The position numbers and the translations under genes are program-made. The notes under the pieces were generated by a model that ran no database searches, was not told where the DNA came from, and saw nothing but the letters and a program-made list of their open reading frames with translations. Below, one piece after another: positions 9,805 to 20,526 of a stretch of 64,000 bases of DNA. Within the stretch, counting starts at the first letter, position 1; the number at the start of each line of letters is the position of its first letter. The stretch comes from Hafnia alvei (GTDB taxonomy: Bacteria; Pseudomonadota; Gammaproteobacteria; Enterobacterales; Enterobacteriaceae): the NCBI RefSeq assembly GCF_034424155.1, contig NZ_CP139992.1, forward strand, positions 1,318,012 to 1,382,011, given 5' to 3'.

Positions 9805-10344
9805 ATGAAAACTATTGAAGTCGACGAGGAGCTGTACCGCTACATTGCAAGCCACACGCAAAGTATCGGTGAGAGTGCTTCTGACATATTGCGCCGCCTG
9901 CTGAAAGTCTCTGAACATAAAGCCACTGCTGCTCCGGCTGTGACGCCTGCCGTCATCGCTGCGCCAGTGGCTGCTGCGGTATCTGCCCGTCCGGTAGATC
10001 GCGTTCGTACCATGCGTGAACTGTTGCTTTCTGATGAATATGCAGAGCAGAACAAAGCGGTAAACCGCTTCATGCTGGTACTTTCAACCCTTTACTCCAT
10101 TGATAACCAAGGGTTCGCTGCGGCAACGGAATCCTTACATGGCCGCACGCGCGTCTATTTCGCCGGTGACCAGCAAACGCTGCTGCAAAACGGCACGCAT
10201 ACCAAGCCTAAACATGTTGCGGGCACGCCTTACTGGGTGATCACTAACACCAACACCGATCGCAAGCGCAGCATGATTGAACACATCATGCAGGCGATGC
10301 AGTTCCCAGCCGAACTGATTGAAAAAGTTTGCGGAACCATCTAA
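9805..10344 (+). CDS. seqA: negative modulator of replication initiation SeqA
   Basis: 179-residue protein that binds hemimethylated GATC sites and sequesters oriC (E. coli 181). The N-terminal oligomerisation domain (KTIEVDEELYRYIASHT) is joined by an Ala/Pro-rich linker that is more repetitive than in E. coli to the C-terminal DNA-binding domain (HGRTRVYFAGD, TKPKHVAGTPYWVITNTN). Two ATGs are adjacent; the second (9805) is chosen because GGA lies five bases upstream and the family begins MKTIEVD. pgm follows 83 bases later, as in E. coli. Confidence 0.96.
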   Translation: MKTIEVDEELYRYIASHTQSIGESASDILRRLLKVSEHKATAAPAVTPAVIAAPVAAAVSARPVDRVRTMRELLLSDEYAEQNKAVNRFMLVLSTLYSIDNQGFAAATESLHGRTRVYFAGDQQTLLQNGTHTKPKHVAGTPYWVITNTNTDRKRSMIEHIMQAMQFPAELIEKVCGTI

Positions 10345-10427
10345 TTCAAGAACTGCCTAATCGCAAGCACTGGCAACGCGATTAGGCACTCAACCATATA
10401 AGCGTAATAGCGTAGGGAGTAGTGACC

Positions 10428-12071
10428 ATGGCAAATCACCCCCGTGCCGGGCAGCCTGCCCAGCAGAGCGATTTGATTAACGTGGCACAACTGGTTTCTC
10501 AATACTATGTATTGACGCCGGAAGTGGATAACACGTCGCATGCGGTAAAATTCGGGACTTCAGGTCACCGTGGCAGCGCTCAGCGTCATAGCTTTAACGA
10601 AGCGCACATTTTAGCTATTGCGCAGGCAATTGTTGAAGTGCGTAAAGCGAATGGCATCGAAGGTCCGTGTATCGTGGGTAAAGATACACATGGTTTATCT
10701 GAACCTGCGTTTATCAGTGTGCTGGAAGTTCTGACGGCAAACGGCGTGGATGTCGTGGTACAGCAGGATAACGGTTTCACCCCAACGCCTGCGGTTTCTC
10801 ACGCTATTCTGACCCACAACAGCAATAAGAATGCGGCATTGGCCGACGGTATCGTTATCACGCCTTCGCACAACCCGCCTGAAGACGGTGGTATCAAATA
10901 TAATCCGCCAAATGGTGGACCGGCAGATACTGACCTCACCAAAGTGATTGAGCAGCGCGCCAATGAACTATTAAGCCTTAACTTGCAGGGCGTGAAGCGT
11001 CAAACTCTGGATGCGGCTTGGAAAAGCGGTTTGGTGCATGCCAAAGATCTGGTGCAGCCATACATTGAAGGTTTGGTTGATATCGTTGATATGCCAGCCA
11101 TTCAGCGCTCAGGACTGCATTTAGGCGTCGATCCATTAGGTGGTTCAGGCATCGAATATTGGCAGCGTATTGGTGAGCATTACAAACTTGATCTGACCCT
11201 GGTGAACGATCACGTTGATCCGTCATTCCGCTTCATGCATTTAGATCACGACGGCGTGATCCGTATGGATTGCTCATCGGAAAGCGCGATGGCAGGCTTG
11301 CTGGCGCTGCGCGATCAGTTTGATTTAGCCTTCGCTAACGACCCAGACTACGATCGTCACGGTATCGTCACACCTTCAGGTCTGATGAATCCGAATCACT
11401 ACTTAGCGGTAGCGATCAATTATCTGTTCCAGCATCGCCCACAGTGGGGCGCTGATGTTGCCGTAGGTAAAACGCTGGTATCCAGCGCGATGATTGACCG
11501 CGTTGTGAATGATTTAGGCCGCAAGCTGGTGGAAGTTCCTGTCGGCTTTAAATGGTTTGTTGATGGTTTGTTTGACGGCAGCTTTGGTTTTGGTGGCGAA
11601 GAGAGCGCGGGGGCTTCCTTCCTGCGCTTTAACGGTACACCGTGGTCAACGGACAAAGACGGCATCATTATGTGTCTGCTTGCCGCTGAGATCACCGCAG
11701 TAACCGGCGAAAACCCACAGCAGCATTACAATAAGCTGGCGGAACGTTTTGGTGCGCCAAGCTATAACCGCATTCAGGCACCAGCGACACATGCGCAGAA
11801 AGATTCGCTGTCGAAGCTCTCTCCTGAGATGGTTAAAGCTGACAAACTGGCAGGCGATCCGATTACCGCGCGTTTGACTAAAGCGCCGGGCAACAACGCT
11901 TCTATCGGCGGGCTGAAAGTGATGACCGACAACGGCTGGTTTGCCGCGCGTCCGTCTGGTACAGAAGAAGCCTACAAGATTTACTGCGAAAGTTTCTTGG
12001 GCGCTGAACATCGCCAGCGAATCGAGAAAGAAGCGGTGGATATTGTGAGCGCCGTGCTCGCCAGCGCCTAA
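10428..12071 (+). CDS. pgm: alpha-D-glucose phosphoglucomutase
   Basis: 547-residue cytoplasmic enzyme interconverting glucose-1-phosphate and glucose-6-phosphate (E. coli 546). The active-site phosphoserine loop is [11 protein letters not shown], the metal loop is DPDYDRHG, the sugar-specificity loop is GEESAGAS, and the phosphate-binding loop is RPSGTE near the C-terminus. An in-frame GTG at 10422 precedes the ATG; the ATG ([14 protein letters not shown]) matches the family start and has AGGGAG upstream. It probably forms a unit with seqA and is ended by a terminator. Confidence 0.97.
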   Translation: MANHPRAGQPAQQSDLINVAQLVSQYYVLTPEVDNTSHAVKFGTSGHRGSAQRHSFNEAHILAIAQAIVEVRKANGIEGPCIVGKDTHGLSEPAFISVLEVLTANGVDVVVQQDNGFTPTPAVSHAILTHNSNKNAALADGIVITPSHNPPEDGGIKYNPPNGGPADTDLTKVIEQRANELLSLNLQGVKRQTLDAAWKSGLVHAKDLVQPYIEGLVDIVDMPAIQRSGLHLGVDPLGGSGIEYWQRIGEHYKLDLTLVNDHVDPSFRFMHLDHDGVIRMDCSSESAMAGLLALRDQFDLAFANDPDYDRHGIVTPSGLMNPNHYLAVAINYLFQHRPQWGADVAVGKTLVSSAMIDRVVNDLGRKLVEVPVGFKWFVDGLFDGSFGFGGEESAGASFLRFNGTPWSTDKDGIIMCLLAAEITAVTGENPQQHYNKLAERFGAPSYNRIQAPATHAQKDSLSKLSPEMVKADKLAGDPITARLTKAPGNNASIGGLKVMTDNGWFAARPSGTEEAYKIYCESFLGAEHRQRIEKEAVDIVSAVLASA

Positions 12072-12093
12072 TAAGCGAGTTCTTCAGAAATTC

Positions 12094-12122
12094 AAAAAGC
12101 GCCTTTAACGGCGCTTTTTTTA
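12094..12122 (+). terminator. pgm terminator
   Basis: AAAAAGCGCC-TTTAAC-GGCGCTTTTTTT, a strong GC stem with a T-run beginning 23 bases after the pgm stop codon. Confidence 0.92.
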
Positions 12123-12157
12123 TGCCACAAAAAGGGAAGCTCAATCTGACCGAATAT

Positions 12158-12176
12158 GATAAAAGTTATCATTATC
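12158..12176 (+). promoter_or_regulatory. Fur box upstream of the DUF3861 gene
   Basis: GATAAAAGTTATCATTATC matches the 19-bp Fur consensus GATAATGATAATCATTATC at 15 of 19 positions, including all of the right half. A -10-like TATGAT overlaps its left edge (12155-12160). It lies 25 bases before the start codon. Confidence 0.7.
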
Positions 12177-12200
12177 AAAAAAACTTAAAGAGGGAATACT

Positions 12201-12527
12201 ATGTCTGGATACCGCTACCGCATCACCGTAGAGCCGATTGCCGATCGCAAAGGCGAACCGATTGATAAAGCGCCAATCAGCTTTGAAGTTGAAAATCATG
12301 ATGAGATTTTATCTATCGTCGAAAGATTGGGTGCCCGAGACGATTTGCCGTTCACCGGCGATAAATCGAAGGCCTTTGCCGTTGGGTTAAAACTGTTTTC
12401 TGAATCGCTGTTGGAGAACCGTAAACACCCGTTGTTTGACGATCTGCGTGATTCATTCCGCGCTTTTATGATGACCTTAAAAGGTATCAAGCGCGGTGAG
12501 AGCGCCGAAGAAGCAAAAGAAGGCTAA
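12201..12527 (+). CDS. DUF3861-type small protein, probably iron-regulated
   Basis: 108-residue soluble protein with no signal peptide or membrane segment, starting MSGYRYRITVEPIADRKGEP. It looks like the DUF3861 family, for which I know no function. The C-terminus is charged (GIKRGESAEEAKEG). The start is fixed by AGAGGG six bases upstream. Its stop codon lies only three bases from the stop of convergent kdpE, with no terminator between. The strong Fur box upstream suggests induction under iron limitation. E. coli K-12 has ybfP, potE and speF in this interval instead. Family assignment is moderate. Confidence 0.75.
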   Translation: MSGYRYRITVEPIADRKGEPIDKAPISFEVENHDEILSIVERLGARDDLPFTGDKSKAFAVGLKLFSESLLENRKHPLFDDLRDSFRAFMMTLKGIKRGESAEEAKEG

Positions 12528-12530
12528 CAA

Positions 12531-13220
12531 TTACAGCATAAACCGGTAACCCACGCCGGTTTCAGTCAGTAAATGCTTAGGACGTGCTGGTTCTGCTTCT
12601 AGTTTCTGCCGTAAATGCCCCATATAGATCCGCAGGTAATGGCTGTGCTCAACGTAGTTTGGCCCCCAAACCGTGCTAAGCAGCTGGCGCTGCGTAAGTA
12701 CTTTCCCCGCGTTGGCGATGAGTTCGGTCAGTAAACGGAACTCCAATGGGGTGAGATGCAAATCCTCACCGGCTCGAGAGACTCGGCGGTTGATCAAATC
12801 CACCTCAACGTCTGAGAATTGAATCAGCGGGCTTTCCTGATTTTGCTGAGCATGGCGGCGCAAAGAGACGCGTACGCGTGCCAATAATTCCGCCACGCCA
12901 AAGGGTTTACTCAGATAATCATCGGCTCCGGCATCTAGCGCCAGCACCTTGTCCGACTCCTCGCTGCGAGCAGAAAGCACAATCACCGGAATTGAACTCC
13001 ACTGGCGCAAATCGCGGATAAAATCCAGACCATCACCATCCGGCAGGCCTAAATCGAGAATAATGAGGTCCGGTTTGCGTGTGCCCGCTTCGATAAGCCC
13101 ACGCTGCAATGTATCGGCGTCAAAAACTCGCCAGCCCTCACTCTCAAGCGCAGACCTGACAAAGCGGCGGATCTCTTTTTCATCTTCAACGATGAGCACA
13201 TTTATCGGAGTCTGATTCAC
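12531..13220 (-). CDS. kdpE: KdpE response regulator
   Basis: 229-residue OmpR/PhoB-type response regulator activating kdpFABC. The receiver domain (VLIVEDEKEIRRF; phosphoacceptor Asp in LIILDLGLPDGDG; Lys in DDYLSKPFG) is followed by the winged-helix domain (HLTPLEFRLL, HSHYLRIYMGHLRQKLE, GVGYRFML). The GTG at 13220 preceded by GAGAG is chosen because it gives the family length (E. coli 225). A longer ATG start at 13283 would overlap kdpD by 32 bases and add 21 poorly conserved residues. Confidence 0.93.
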   Translation of the reverse strand: MNQTPINVLIVEDEKEIRRFVRSALESEGWRVFDADTLQRGLIEAGTRKPDLIILDLGLPDGDGLDFIRDLRQWSSIPVIVLSARSEESDKVLALDAGADDYLSKPFGVAELLARVRVSLRRHAQQNQESPLIQFSDVEVDLINRRVSRAGEDLHLTPLEFRLLTELIANAGKVLTQRQLLSTVWGPNYVEHSHYLRIYMGHLRQKLEAEPARPKHLLTETGVGYRFML

Positions 13221-13251
13221 GTTATCTCTCTGTTTTGCCGCTTTCTGTTTC

Positions 13252-15957
13252 TCAAGAACTGGGATGATTAAGCTCATCTTCAATGTCAGGCGGTGCTTCT
13301 AGCGGTAGGGTGAAGTGGAAGCAGGCACCGCCTTGGGCAATATTTTCCGCCCATATTTTACCATCATGTACTTCTATAATGGCACGACAAATGGCTAAGC
13401 CCAAGCCGACGCCAGGAATAGCCGACTCTTTATCGCCACGGGTAAATTTATTGAATATCAGCTGTAGCTGCTCGGCAGGAATACCGTTGCCGCGATCTTC
13501 AATTTCGACTTCTAACCAATTCTCTGAAGCTTTGGCCCGAATCGCCAACGGTGATTCTAATCCGGCATATTTACCTGCATTTTCTAGCAAGTTTTGTATC
13601 ACGCGCTCAATCAAGCTGCCATCGCAGTTCACCAAGGGAAGATCTGCGGGTAAATCAATCGTGAGCGGATGTGAGTTCAGCATCGGTTCTAACGTATTAA
13701 CGGCGCTGCCTACGATTTCTTCTAGCGATTGCCACTCTTTGCGCAGGTTAAATCCGCCGGACTGAATGCGTGCCATATCCAGTAAATTATTGACCAGCCG
13801 CGTAGTATTGAGGATCTGCTGGCGGATTTGGTTAGCCTGTTGGGCATGCGGCGATTTTTCAGCGGCCAGATCGAGCGTTAAAATTTCAGCCTGACCAAAC
13901 AACACGGTGAGCGGGGTACGCAGATCGTGCGAAAGGGCGGCTAACAGCGAGTTTCTGAGCTGTTCGCGCTCGGTGTCCATACGTGCGCTCGCCGCCGTTT
14001 GGGCCAGATGCAAACGCTCAAGCGCGCTGGCAATCATCACCGCATAGGTTTGTAACAGGCGTTGCTGTTCCGGCACCATCAATTGACGCATATTCATGGG
14101 TTCGATAGCTAGCACGCCAAAAGTCTGTTGTGAGGTGCTCAGGGGCAATAGTTGATAAGGAACACCGGGTAGCGTATCGGTGCCTGCTCCCGCCGGTTGC
14201 TGCTTATCGAAACACCAGTGCGCAATAGCAAAGTCAACGCCTGATACTCCTTCCTGCGGCGGCGTCACCTGAACTAACGGCGTATCATCGCTGGGAATTA
14301 ATACTGATGTCCGTGCGTTGAAACTGCTGTTAAGAAAATAGCTGCCGCTGCGAGCGATATCTTCATTAGTGATGGCATTGCTCAGGGCTTTAGACAGCTC
14401 ATACATATGGCGCGCACGCTGCTCGCGATAACGTGCAACCCGTGCCTGATAGCGTACACCGGCGGTTAGGTTACCAATCACGATCCCGACGGTCAGCATC
14501 ACGCCAAAGGTCACGAGATATTGAACATCGGTAACGGCGAACGACCACTGAGGTTGGATGAAAAACAGATCGAAGCTGGCAACGCTAACCACGGCGGAAA
14601 GCACGGAGGGCCAACGGCCATAAAATAGCGCCACGATCACGACCCCCAGTAGATAGACCATGACGATATTGGCCTGATCGAAATTGGGGAAAATCATTCT
14701 CGCCAGCAGTGTAATCAGTGCACACAGCGCAATGGCAACCAGACAGCCGCGAATTTGTATCCGCCATTTTTCGCTGAAAGGACGGCTATCGGACTCTTTG
14801 CTGGTGGTGCGAGGCTTGTCTTCAACGGCGACGATAATTAAGTCTAGATCAGGCCCGAGTTTAGCTAGCCGGTCAGCAAAGCTTTCATGCCACCACCAAC
14901 GCCGCTCTTTCTTATTGCGTCGGCCAATAATAATTTTGCCGAGATTATGTTCACGGGCGTAGCGCAGAATGGCTTTTTCTTCATTTGGATCGGATAGCGT
15001 GGTGGTTTCTGCACCTAATTCTTGTGCCAGCTTAACGCTGCGCAAAATGGCTCGTCGCTGATTTTCAGGCAATCGATGCAGGCGCGGTGTTTCTACATAA
15101 ACCGCGTGCCAAATACAGCCAAGGCGAGCCGCTAATCGAGATGCGGTGCGAACTAGCTTGTCGTTATCAACGTTGTGGCCAATGCACAGTAAAATGGCAT
15201 CTCGAGTATGCCAAACGCGTTCTTTATCTTGGCTATTACGAAACTCGCGCATTTGCTCATCAACGCGGTCTGCGGTGCGACGCAGCGCCAATTCACGCAG
15301 GGCAATCAAATTTCCTTTACGGAAAAAGTGCTCGATGGCACGTTCTGCCTGCCCAGGAATATAGACTTTCCCTTCGTTGAGACGCTGACGTAAATCATCT
15401 GGCGGTAAGTCCACCAGCACGATTTCGCTGGCGTCATCGAAGATGCGATCTGGCACGGTTTCGCGCACGCGAATGCCGGTTACGGAACCGACGACGTCAT
15501 TGAGACTTTCAAGATGCTGCACATTCACGGTGGTGAGCACGTCGATGCCCGCATCCAGCAGCTCTTCGACGTCTTGCCAGCGTTTAGGATGACGGGAACC
15601 GGTGGCGTTGCTATGCGCCAACTCATCCATCAGGATCAGCGCTGGGTGGCGAGCTAGCGCCTGATCGAGCGCGAACTCCCGCACTTGACGACCGCGATGG
15701 TGAATCCGCTTGAGGGGCAGGATATCCAGCCCCTCAAGCTGTGCGGCCGTTTCCGCACGGCCATGGGTTTCCACCACGCCGACCAGCACGTCTAAGCCTT
15801 GAGCGCGAAGACGTTGCGCTTCTTGCAGCATTGCGTAGGTTTTGCCAACGCCAGCGCAGGCGCCGAAAAAGACTTTTAGTTTTCCGCGTGGCTTTTCACA
15901 AACCTGAGCCAGTAAGGTATCTGGATCGGGGCGGCGCAGCTCTTCATCGTCTAGCAT
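13252..15957 (-). CDS. kdpD: KdpD sensor histidine kinase
   Basis: 901-residue inner-membrane sensor of potassium limitation (E. coli 894). The N-terminal KdpD domain has a Walker A motif (GACAGVGKTY, about residues 33-42) and Walker B-like LILMDELAHSN. A USP-like domain follows, then four closely spaced membrane segments (about residues 405-500), a GAF-like region, and the kinase core with phospho-acceptor His677 in ALSHDLRTPLT, N box NLLENAGKYA and G box GVGLGLAI. It lies between kdpC (30-base gap) and kdpE, so it is probably read through from kdpFABC. Confidence 0.96.
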   Translation of the reverse strand: MLDDEELRRPDPDTLLAQVCEKPRGKLKVFFGACAGVGKTYAMLQEAQRLRAQGLDVLVGVVETHGRAETAAQLEGLDILPLKRIHHRGRQVREFALDQALARHPALILMDELAHSNATGSRHPKRWQDVEELLDAGIDVLTTVNVQHLESLNDVVGSVTGIRVRETVPDRIFDDASEIVLVDLPPDDLRQRLNEGKVYIPGQAERAIEHFFRKGNLIALRELALRRTADRVDEQMREFRNSQDKERVWHTRDAILLCIGHNVDNDKLVRTASRLAARLGCIWHAVYVETPRLHRLPENQRRAILRSVKLAQELGAETTTLSDPNEEKAILRYAREHNLGKIIIGRRNKKERRWWWHESFADRLAKLGPDLDLIIVAVEDKPRTTSKESDSRPFSEKWRIQIRGCLVAIALCALITLLARMIFPNFDQANIVMVYLLGVVIVALFYGRWPSVLSAVVSVASFDLFFIQPQWSFAVTDVQYLVTFGVMLTVGIVIGNLTAGVRYQARVARYREQRARHMYELSKALSNAITNEDIARSGSYFLNSSFNARTSVLIPSDDTPLVQVTPPQEGVSGVDFAIAHWCFDKQQPAGAGTDTLPGVPYQLLPLSTSQQTFGVLAIEPMNMRQLMVPEQQRLLQTYAVMIASALERLHLAQTAASARMDTEREQLRNSLLAALSHDLRTPLTVLFGQAEILTLDLAAEKSPHAQQANQIRQQILNTTRLVNNLLDMARIQSGGFNLRKEWQSLEEIVGSAVNTLEPMLNSHPLTIDLPADLPLVNCDGSLIERVIQNLLENAGKYAGLESPLAIRAKASENWLEVEIEDRGNGIPAEQLQLIFNKFTRGDKESAIPGVGLGLAICRAIIEVHDGKIWAENIAQGGACFHFTLPLEAPPDIEDELNHPSS

Positions 15958-15987
15958 GTCGTTCTCTTTATGATCGGGCTGGTGGCG

Positions 15988-16584
15988 TTATGAATGCGTG
16001 TTAGATGCATTGTGGGGCAATAATGCATCCAGTGCCATGTTCAGTTCTAATACGTTAACCACCGGCTGACCAATAAACTGCGGTAGGCTGTATTTTGTGT
16101 TAGCAGCGATCAGCTTCTCAACGCTGGCCTGCGGCAAATTGCGAACCTTGGCGATGCGTGCCGCCTGATAATAAGCCGCCTGCGGTGAAATGTGGGGATC
16201 TAAACCACTGGCTGAGCTGGTCATCAGATCGACCGGAATCGCCACTGGCGCTGAAGGATCCGCCTGACGTAATAGCGCTGCACGCGCCTGTAAATTTTTA
16301 TCCAACTGCGGGTTGGATGCCGCCAAATTGCTGCCGCCGGAAGCCTGTGGGTTATAGGCTGCGTCAGCGGTCGCTGATGGACGATCCCAAAAATATTTAG
16401 GCTGAGTAAAGTTTTGGCCAATCAAACGTGAACCCACGATGACACCATCGCGTTCAATCAACGATCCTTCGGCCTGAGAGTGAAACATCACCTGCGCTAA
16501 CCCCGTGGTCAGCAGCGGATAGGCTATGCCGGTGATGGCGGTCAAAATCAGCATCATCATTATAGAGGGGCGTAGTAGTGACAT
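15988..16584 (-). CDS. kdpC: KdpC subunit of the potassium P-type ATPase
   Basis: 198-residue subunit of the high-affinity K+ pump (E. coli 190), with one N-terminal membrane helix (IMMMLILTAITGIAYPLLTT) and a periplasmic domain containing QANP-like repeats (GSNLAASNPQL, DLMTSSASGLDPHISPQAA). It stabilises the KdpA-KdpB complex. Its ribosome site AAGGA lies just outside a 121-bp palindromic repeat that separates it from kdpB, which is unusual for this normally tightly packed operon. Confidence 0.95.
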   Translation of the reverse strand: MSLLRPSIMMMLILTAITGIAYPLLTTGLAQVMFHSQAEGSLIERDGVIVGSRLIGQNFTQPKYFWDRPSATADAAYNPQASGGSNLAASNPQLDKNLQARAALLRQADPSAPVAIPVDLMTSSASGLDPHISPQAAYYQAARIAKVRNLPQASVEKLIAANTKYSLPQFIGQPVVNVLELNMALDALLPHNASNTHS

Positions 16585-16598
16585 TATCTAATCCTTTT

Positions 16599-16719
16599 CC
16601 CCTTCATACTTGAAGCGGTATCTGCGTTGGCTGCGTTCATTCACCCGAATCACTTACTAGAGTAAGCTCATCGGGATGAACTCGCTTGCCGCCTTGATAC
16701 CACTCCAATTATTTTGGGG
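16599..16719. repeat. 121-bp palindromic intergenic element inside the kdp operon (copy 1)
   Basis: The element begins CCCCTTCATACTTGAAG and ends with the imperfect complement ATTATTTTGGGG. The inner arms CGGTATC and GATACCA pair, and the centre is a hairpin CCCGAATCACTTACT / AGTAAGCTCATCGGG. A second element of exactly 121 bp with the same framework lies at 39092-39212. It resembles short palindromic MITE-like repeats common in Yersinia, Serratia and related genera; I am unsure of the formal family name. Confidence 0.8.
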
Positions 16720-16759
16720 ATGTTAAGTATTATTGCTCTTTTGAGCGGTTCTATATGAA

Positions 16760-18826
16760 CTAAGCCAAGCCACAAACGGTCAGCAACATATCAATCAGTT
16801 TGATCCCGACAAACGGCACTAACAGCCCGCCTGCGCCATAAACCCATAAATTTCGGCGCAGCAATGCGCTGGCGCTTAGCGGTTTATAGCTCACGCCTTT
16901 CAACGCCAGCGGGATTAAGAACACAATGATCAACGCGTTGAAAATGACCGCTGACATAATGGCCGACGCCGGTGACGTTAGGTGCATGACGTTGAGCGCA
17001 TTCAACTGAGGATAAGTGGCTGCAAAGGCCGCAGGAATAATGGCGAAATATTTCGCCACGTCATTGGCGATGCTAAAGGTGGTTAGCGAGCCACGCGTCA
17101 TCAGCATCTGTTTGCCGATATGCACCACCTCAATCAGCTTGGTTGGGTTAGAGTCTAAATCAACCATGTTGCCCGCTTCTTTAGCGGCCTGAGTACCTGA
17201 GTTCATAGCGACCGCCACGTCGGCCTGTGCTAGCGCTGGCGCATCGTTGGTGCCGTCGCCGGTCATGGCTACTAAGCGGCCTTCGGCCTGATACTGGCGG
17301 ATTAGCGCCAATTTGGCTTCGGGCGTCGCTTCCGCCAGAAAGTCATCCACACCAGCTTCGGCCGCGATAGCCGCAGCGGTTAAGCGGTTATCGCCGGTAA
17401 TCATGACCGTTTTGATACCCATGCGGCGTAGCTCGGAGAATCGCTCTTTAATGCCGCCTTTGACGATATCTTTTAGCGCCACCACGCCAAGAATGCGCCC
17501 ATCTTCTGCCACCACCAGCGGTGTGCCGCCGGTACGTGCAACGCTTTCTACGCGTTCATCAACCGCACGTGGGAAGTGGCCTTGGTTAGATTCAACGTGG
17601 CGGCGTATTGCGTCCACTGAACCTTTGCGGATCATTCTTCCCTGCACGTTAACGCCGCTCATGCGGGTTTGCGCCGAGAAGGGCACAAAGGTTGCACCTA
17701 GGCTAGCTAAATCACGTTCGCGCAGGTTAAAACGCTGCTTTGCCAGCACCACAATGCTGCGACCTTCAGGCGTTTCGTCGGCCAGCGAAGCGAGCTGCGC
17801 CGCGCTGGCAAGCTCTTCCTCACTCACACCGGGGACGGGCAAAAATTCGGTCGCCTGACGGTTGCCCAACGTGATGGTGCCCGTTTTATCCAACAGCAGC
17901 ACATCGACGTCACCGGCGGCTTCCACGGCACGCCCGCTGGTGGCAATAACGTTGGCCCCCAGCATACGGCTCATACCCGCCACACCAATGGCTGACAGCA
18001 AGCCGCCAATGGTGGTGGGGATTAAACAGACCAACAGGGCAACCAGTACGGTAATGGTGACCGGAACCCCAACGTGGCTGGCCTGCGCGCTAAATAGCGA
18101 GAAGGGATACAGCGTTGCCGTAGCCAGTAAAAACACCAGCGTTAAGGCAATAAGCAAAATGGTCAGCGCGATTTCGTTCGGGGTTTTACGGCGCTTAGCG
18201 CCTTCAACCATCGCAATCATGCGGTCGAGGAAGGTTTCGCCAGGGTTAACGGTGCATTGGATCACCAGCCAATCCGACAGAATCCGCGTGCCGCCGGTGA
18301 CGGAGGAAAAGTCGCCACCCGATTCGCGAATGACCGGCGCTGATTCACCGGTAATCGCGCTTTCGTCCACCGAGGCACCGCCTTCCAATACTTCACCGTC
18401 ACAGGGAATGGTGTCACCAGCTTCAACCAGCACAATATCGCCTTTGCGCAGAGAGTCAGCCGACACTTTTTCCTGCGGTGAATCATGTCGCTGTGAGGCC
18501 AGTTTTTTAGCCCAGCTGGTTTTTTTCACCCCTTTCAGGCTTTCGGCCTGAGCTTTACTGCGCCCTTCTGCCAGAGCTTCGGCAAAGTTAGCAAACAGAA
18601 CCGTGAACCAAAGCCAAATCGTCACGCTTCCGGTAAATGCGGCGCTGCCGTCACTTTGCCCGCTGAGAATGGAGATCCAGATAATGGTGGTGAGAATGCT
18701 TCCCAAATACACCACGAACATCACCGGATTGCGCCACTGCACGCGGGGATCGAGTTTTTTAACAGCATCTTTGATAGCGGTACGGACCAGTTTTGGTTCG
18801 AACAACGCGCGTTGTTTACGAGTCAT
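16760..18826 (-). CDS. kdpB: KdpB catalytic subunit of the potassium P-type ATPase
   Basis: 688-residue inner-membrane P-type ATPase that hydrolyses ATP for K+ uptake (E. coli 682). The phosphorylation motif is [11 protein letters not shown], the actuator motif is TGESAPV, and the hinge is [16 protein letters not shown]. Membrane segments flank these, with the last ones at the C-terminus. The start [11 protein letters not shown] is chosen over an upstream ATG at 18853, because it matches the family, has GAGAG upstream and clears the kdpA stop codon by 11 bases. Confidence 0.96.
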   Translation of the reverse strand: MTRKQRALFEPKLVRTAIKDAVKKLDPRVQWRNPVMFVVYLGSILTTIIWISILSGQSDGSAAFTGSVTIWLWFTVLFANFAEALAEGRSKAQAESLKGVKKTSWAKKLASQRHDSPQEKVSADSLRKGDIVLVEAGDTIPCDGEVLEGGASVDESAITGESAPVIRESGGDFSSVTGGTRILSDWLVIQCTVNPGETFLDRMIAMVEGAKRRKTPNEIALTILLIALTLVFLLATATLYPFSLFSAQASHVGVPVTITVLVALLVCLIPTTIGGLLSAIGVAGMSRMLGANVIATSGRAVEAAGDVDVLLLDKTGTITLGNRQATEFLPVPGVSEEELASAAQLASLADETPEGRSIVVLAKQRFNLRERDLASLGATFVPFSAQTRMSGVNVQGRMIRKGSVDAIRRHVESNQGHFPRAVDERVESVARTGGTPLVVAEDGRILGVVALKDIVKGGIKERFSELRRMGIKTVMITGDNRLTAAAIAAEAGVDDFLAEATPEAKLALIRQYQAEGRLVAMTGDGTNDAPALAQADVAVAMNSGTQAAKEAGNMVDLDSNPTKLIEVVHIGKQMLMTRGSLTTFSIANDVAKYFAIIPAAFAATYPQLNALNVMHLTSPASAIMSAVIFNALIIVFLIPLALKGVSYKPLSASALLRRNLWVYGAGGLLVPFVGIKLIDMLLTVCGLA

Positions 18827-18837
18827 TATTTTATCTC

Positions 18838-20526
18838 TCAACGTGTTAACCAAACTTGCAGGTGTTCAGCTACCGGCCCCAGAGCTAGCGCCGGAATAAA
18901 CGTTAATGCGCCGACCAATAAAATGGTGCCAACCAATAGTCCAATGAACAGTGCGCCTTGAGTCGGTAGCGTTCCGTTTCCGGCGGGTTGACGTTTTTTC
19001 GCGACTAAAGAACCCGCAATCGCCATCACCGGAATGATGACGCCGAAGCGACCAAGGAACATGGCAATCGCCAATAGAACGTTATAGAACGGCGTATTCA
19101 CACTCAGACCGGCGAAAGCGCTGCCGTTGTTGTTTGCTGCTGAAGAGAGGGCATAAAGCACCTCGCTGAACCCATGAGCGCCCGGATTAAGAATGCCGGC
19201 GCGGCCTGCATCGGTCATCAGCGCGACGGCAGAGCCAATCAGCACCAGCGCAGGAGTAACCAAAATGGCCACCGCGGTCATTTTCATATCGAAAACTTCG
19301 ATTTTCTTGCCGAGATATTCAGGTGTACGGCCAATCATCAAACCGGCAATAAATACCGTCAGCAGCACGAAGAGCAGCATGCCGTAGAGACCAGAACCTA
19401 CGCCGCCAAAGACGACTTCACCGATCTGCATCAGCCACATGGGCACCATGCCGCCGAGCGCCGTGAAGGAATCATGCATCGCATTCACCGCGCCGCAGGA
19501 TGCGGCGGTAGTGACAACGGAATACATCGCCGTTGCTAGAATGCCAAAGCGTGTTTCTTTCCCTTCCATGTTGAAATTACTGGCCGCGCCAAAGTCGGAT
19601 AAATGCGGGTTTCCCTGCAGCTCGGCGTACATCACCACGATAACGGCCACCACAAAAATCAGGCTCATGGCCCATAGCAGCGTATGGCCTTGGCGGTTTT
19701 CTCCCACCGCTTGTCCGAAGGCAAAACAGAGCGCGGCAGGGATTAAGAAGATCGCCAGCATTTGCACCATATTGCTCAGTGCGGTTGGGTTTTCGAATGG
19801 GTGCGCTGAGTTTGCACCAAAGAAACCGCCGCCGTTGGTGCCGAGTAATTTAATCGCTTCCTGTGAAGCCACCGGCCCCATAGGCAACAGCTGAGTACCG
19901 CCCTCCAGCGTATGCACCGTGATATAGCTATGCAGGTTTTGCAGCACGCCTTGGCTGACGAAAAACAGCGCCAGAATGAGCGACAGCGGCAGAAGAACGT
20001 AAAGCGTCACGCGGAATAAATCGACCCATGCATTTCCTAGCGTGCTTGCCGAGTGGCGAGCAAACCCGCGGATCAACGCAAAGACCACGGCAATTCCCGT
20101 TGCGGCAGAAAGGAAGTTTTGTACGCTCAATCCAACCATTTGGCTGAAATAGCTCAAGGTGTTTTCGCCGCTGTATGCCTGCCAGTTGGTGTTGGTCACG
20201 AAACTCACGGCGGTATTCAGCGCAAGGTGCCAAGACATCCCTGGCATCTGCTGTGGGTTCAGCGGCAAGATGCCCTGTGCCATGAGTAGAACGAAGAGCA
20301 GCAAAATACCCAGTAGGTTGAAGGCAATAATGGCGAGCAAATACTGTAACCAGCTCATTTCCTGCGGTTGGATCCCACAGCAACGCCAAAAACCATTTTC
20401 AATGCCGCGTAGGGCAACAAAGGGTTCGCCATCGATCAGGCGAGCCAACACCCTGCTCAAAGGCAACGCCAAGGCAAAAAGCACCAGCAGAAATACCGCG
20501 ATCATCAGAAACGCAGAAGCAGCCAT
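18838..20526 (-). CDS. kdpA: KdpA potassium-translocating subunit
   Basis: 562-residue inner-membrane channel-like subunit (E. coli 557) with about ten hydrophobic segments. The selectivity-filter-type loops are visible, for example [35 protein letters not shown] and [13 protein letters not shown]. Its ATG overlaps the kdpF stop codon as TGATG, indicating translational coupling. Confidence 0.96.
   Translation of the reverse strand: MAASAFLMIAVFLLVLFALALPLSRVLARLIDGEPFVALRGIENGFWRCCGIQPQEMSWLQYLLAIIAFNLLGILLLFVLLMAQGILPLNPQQMPGMSWHLALNTAVSFVTNTNWQAYSGENTLSYFSQMVGLSVQNFLSAATGIAVVFALIRGFARHSASTLGNAWVDLFRVTLYVLLPLSLILALFFVSQGVLQNLHSYITVHTLEGGTQLLPMGPVASQEAIKLLGTNGGGFFGANSAHPFENPTALSNMVQMLAIFLIPAALCFAFGQAVGENRQGHTLLWAMSLIFVVAVIVVMYAELQGNPHLSDFGAASNFNMEGKETRFGILATAMYSVVTTAASCGAVNAMHDSFTALGGMVPMWLMQIGEVVFGGVGSGLYGMLLFVLLTVFIAGLMIGRTPEYLGKKIEVFDMKMTAVAILVTPALVLIGSAVALMTDAGRAGILNPGAHGFSEVLYALSSAANNNGSAFAGLSVNTPFYNVLLAIAMFLGRFGVIIPVMAIAGSLVAKKRQPAGNGTLPTQGALFIGLLVGTILLVGALTFIPALALGPVAEHLQVWLTR

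Noticed and set aside
9840-10073. Minus-strand ORF inside seqA
   Set aside because: Shadow of the Ala/Pro-rich linker of SeqA.
12531-13283. Longer kdpE starting at 13283
   Set aside because: It would overlap kdpD by 32 bases and add an unconserved N-terminus; GTG at 13220 has a ribosome site and gives the family length.
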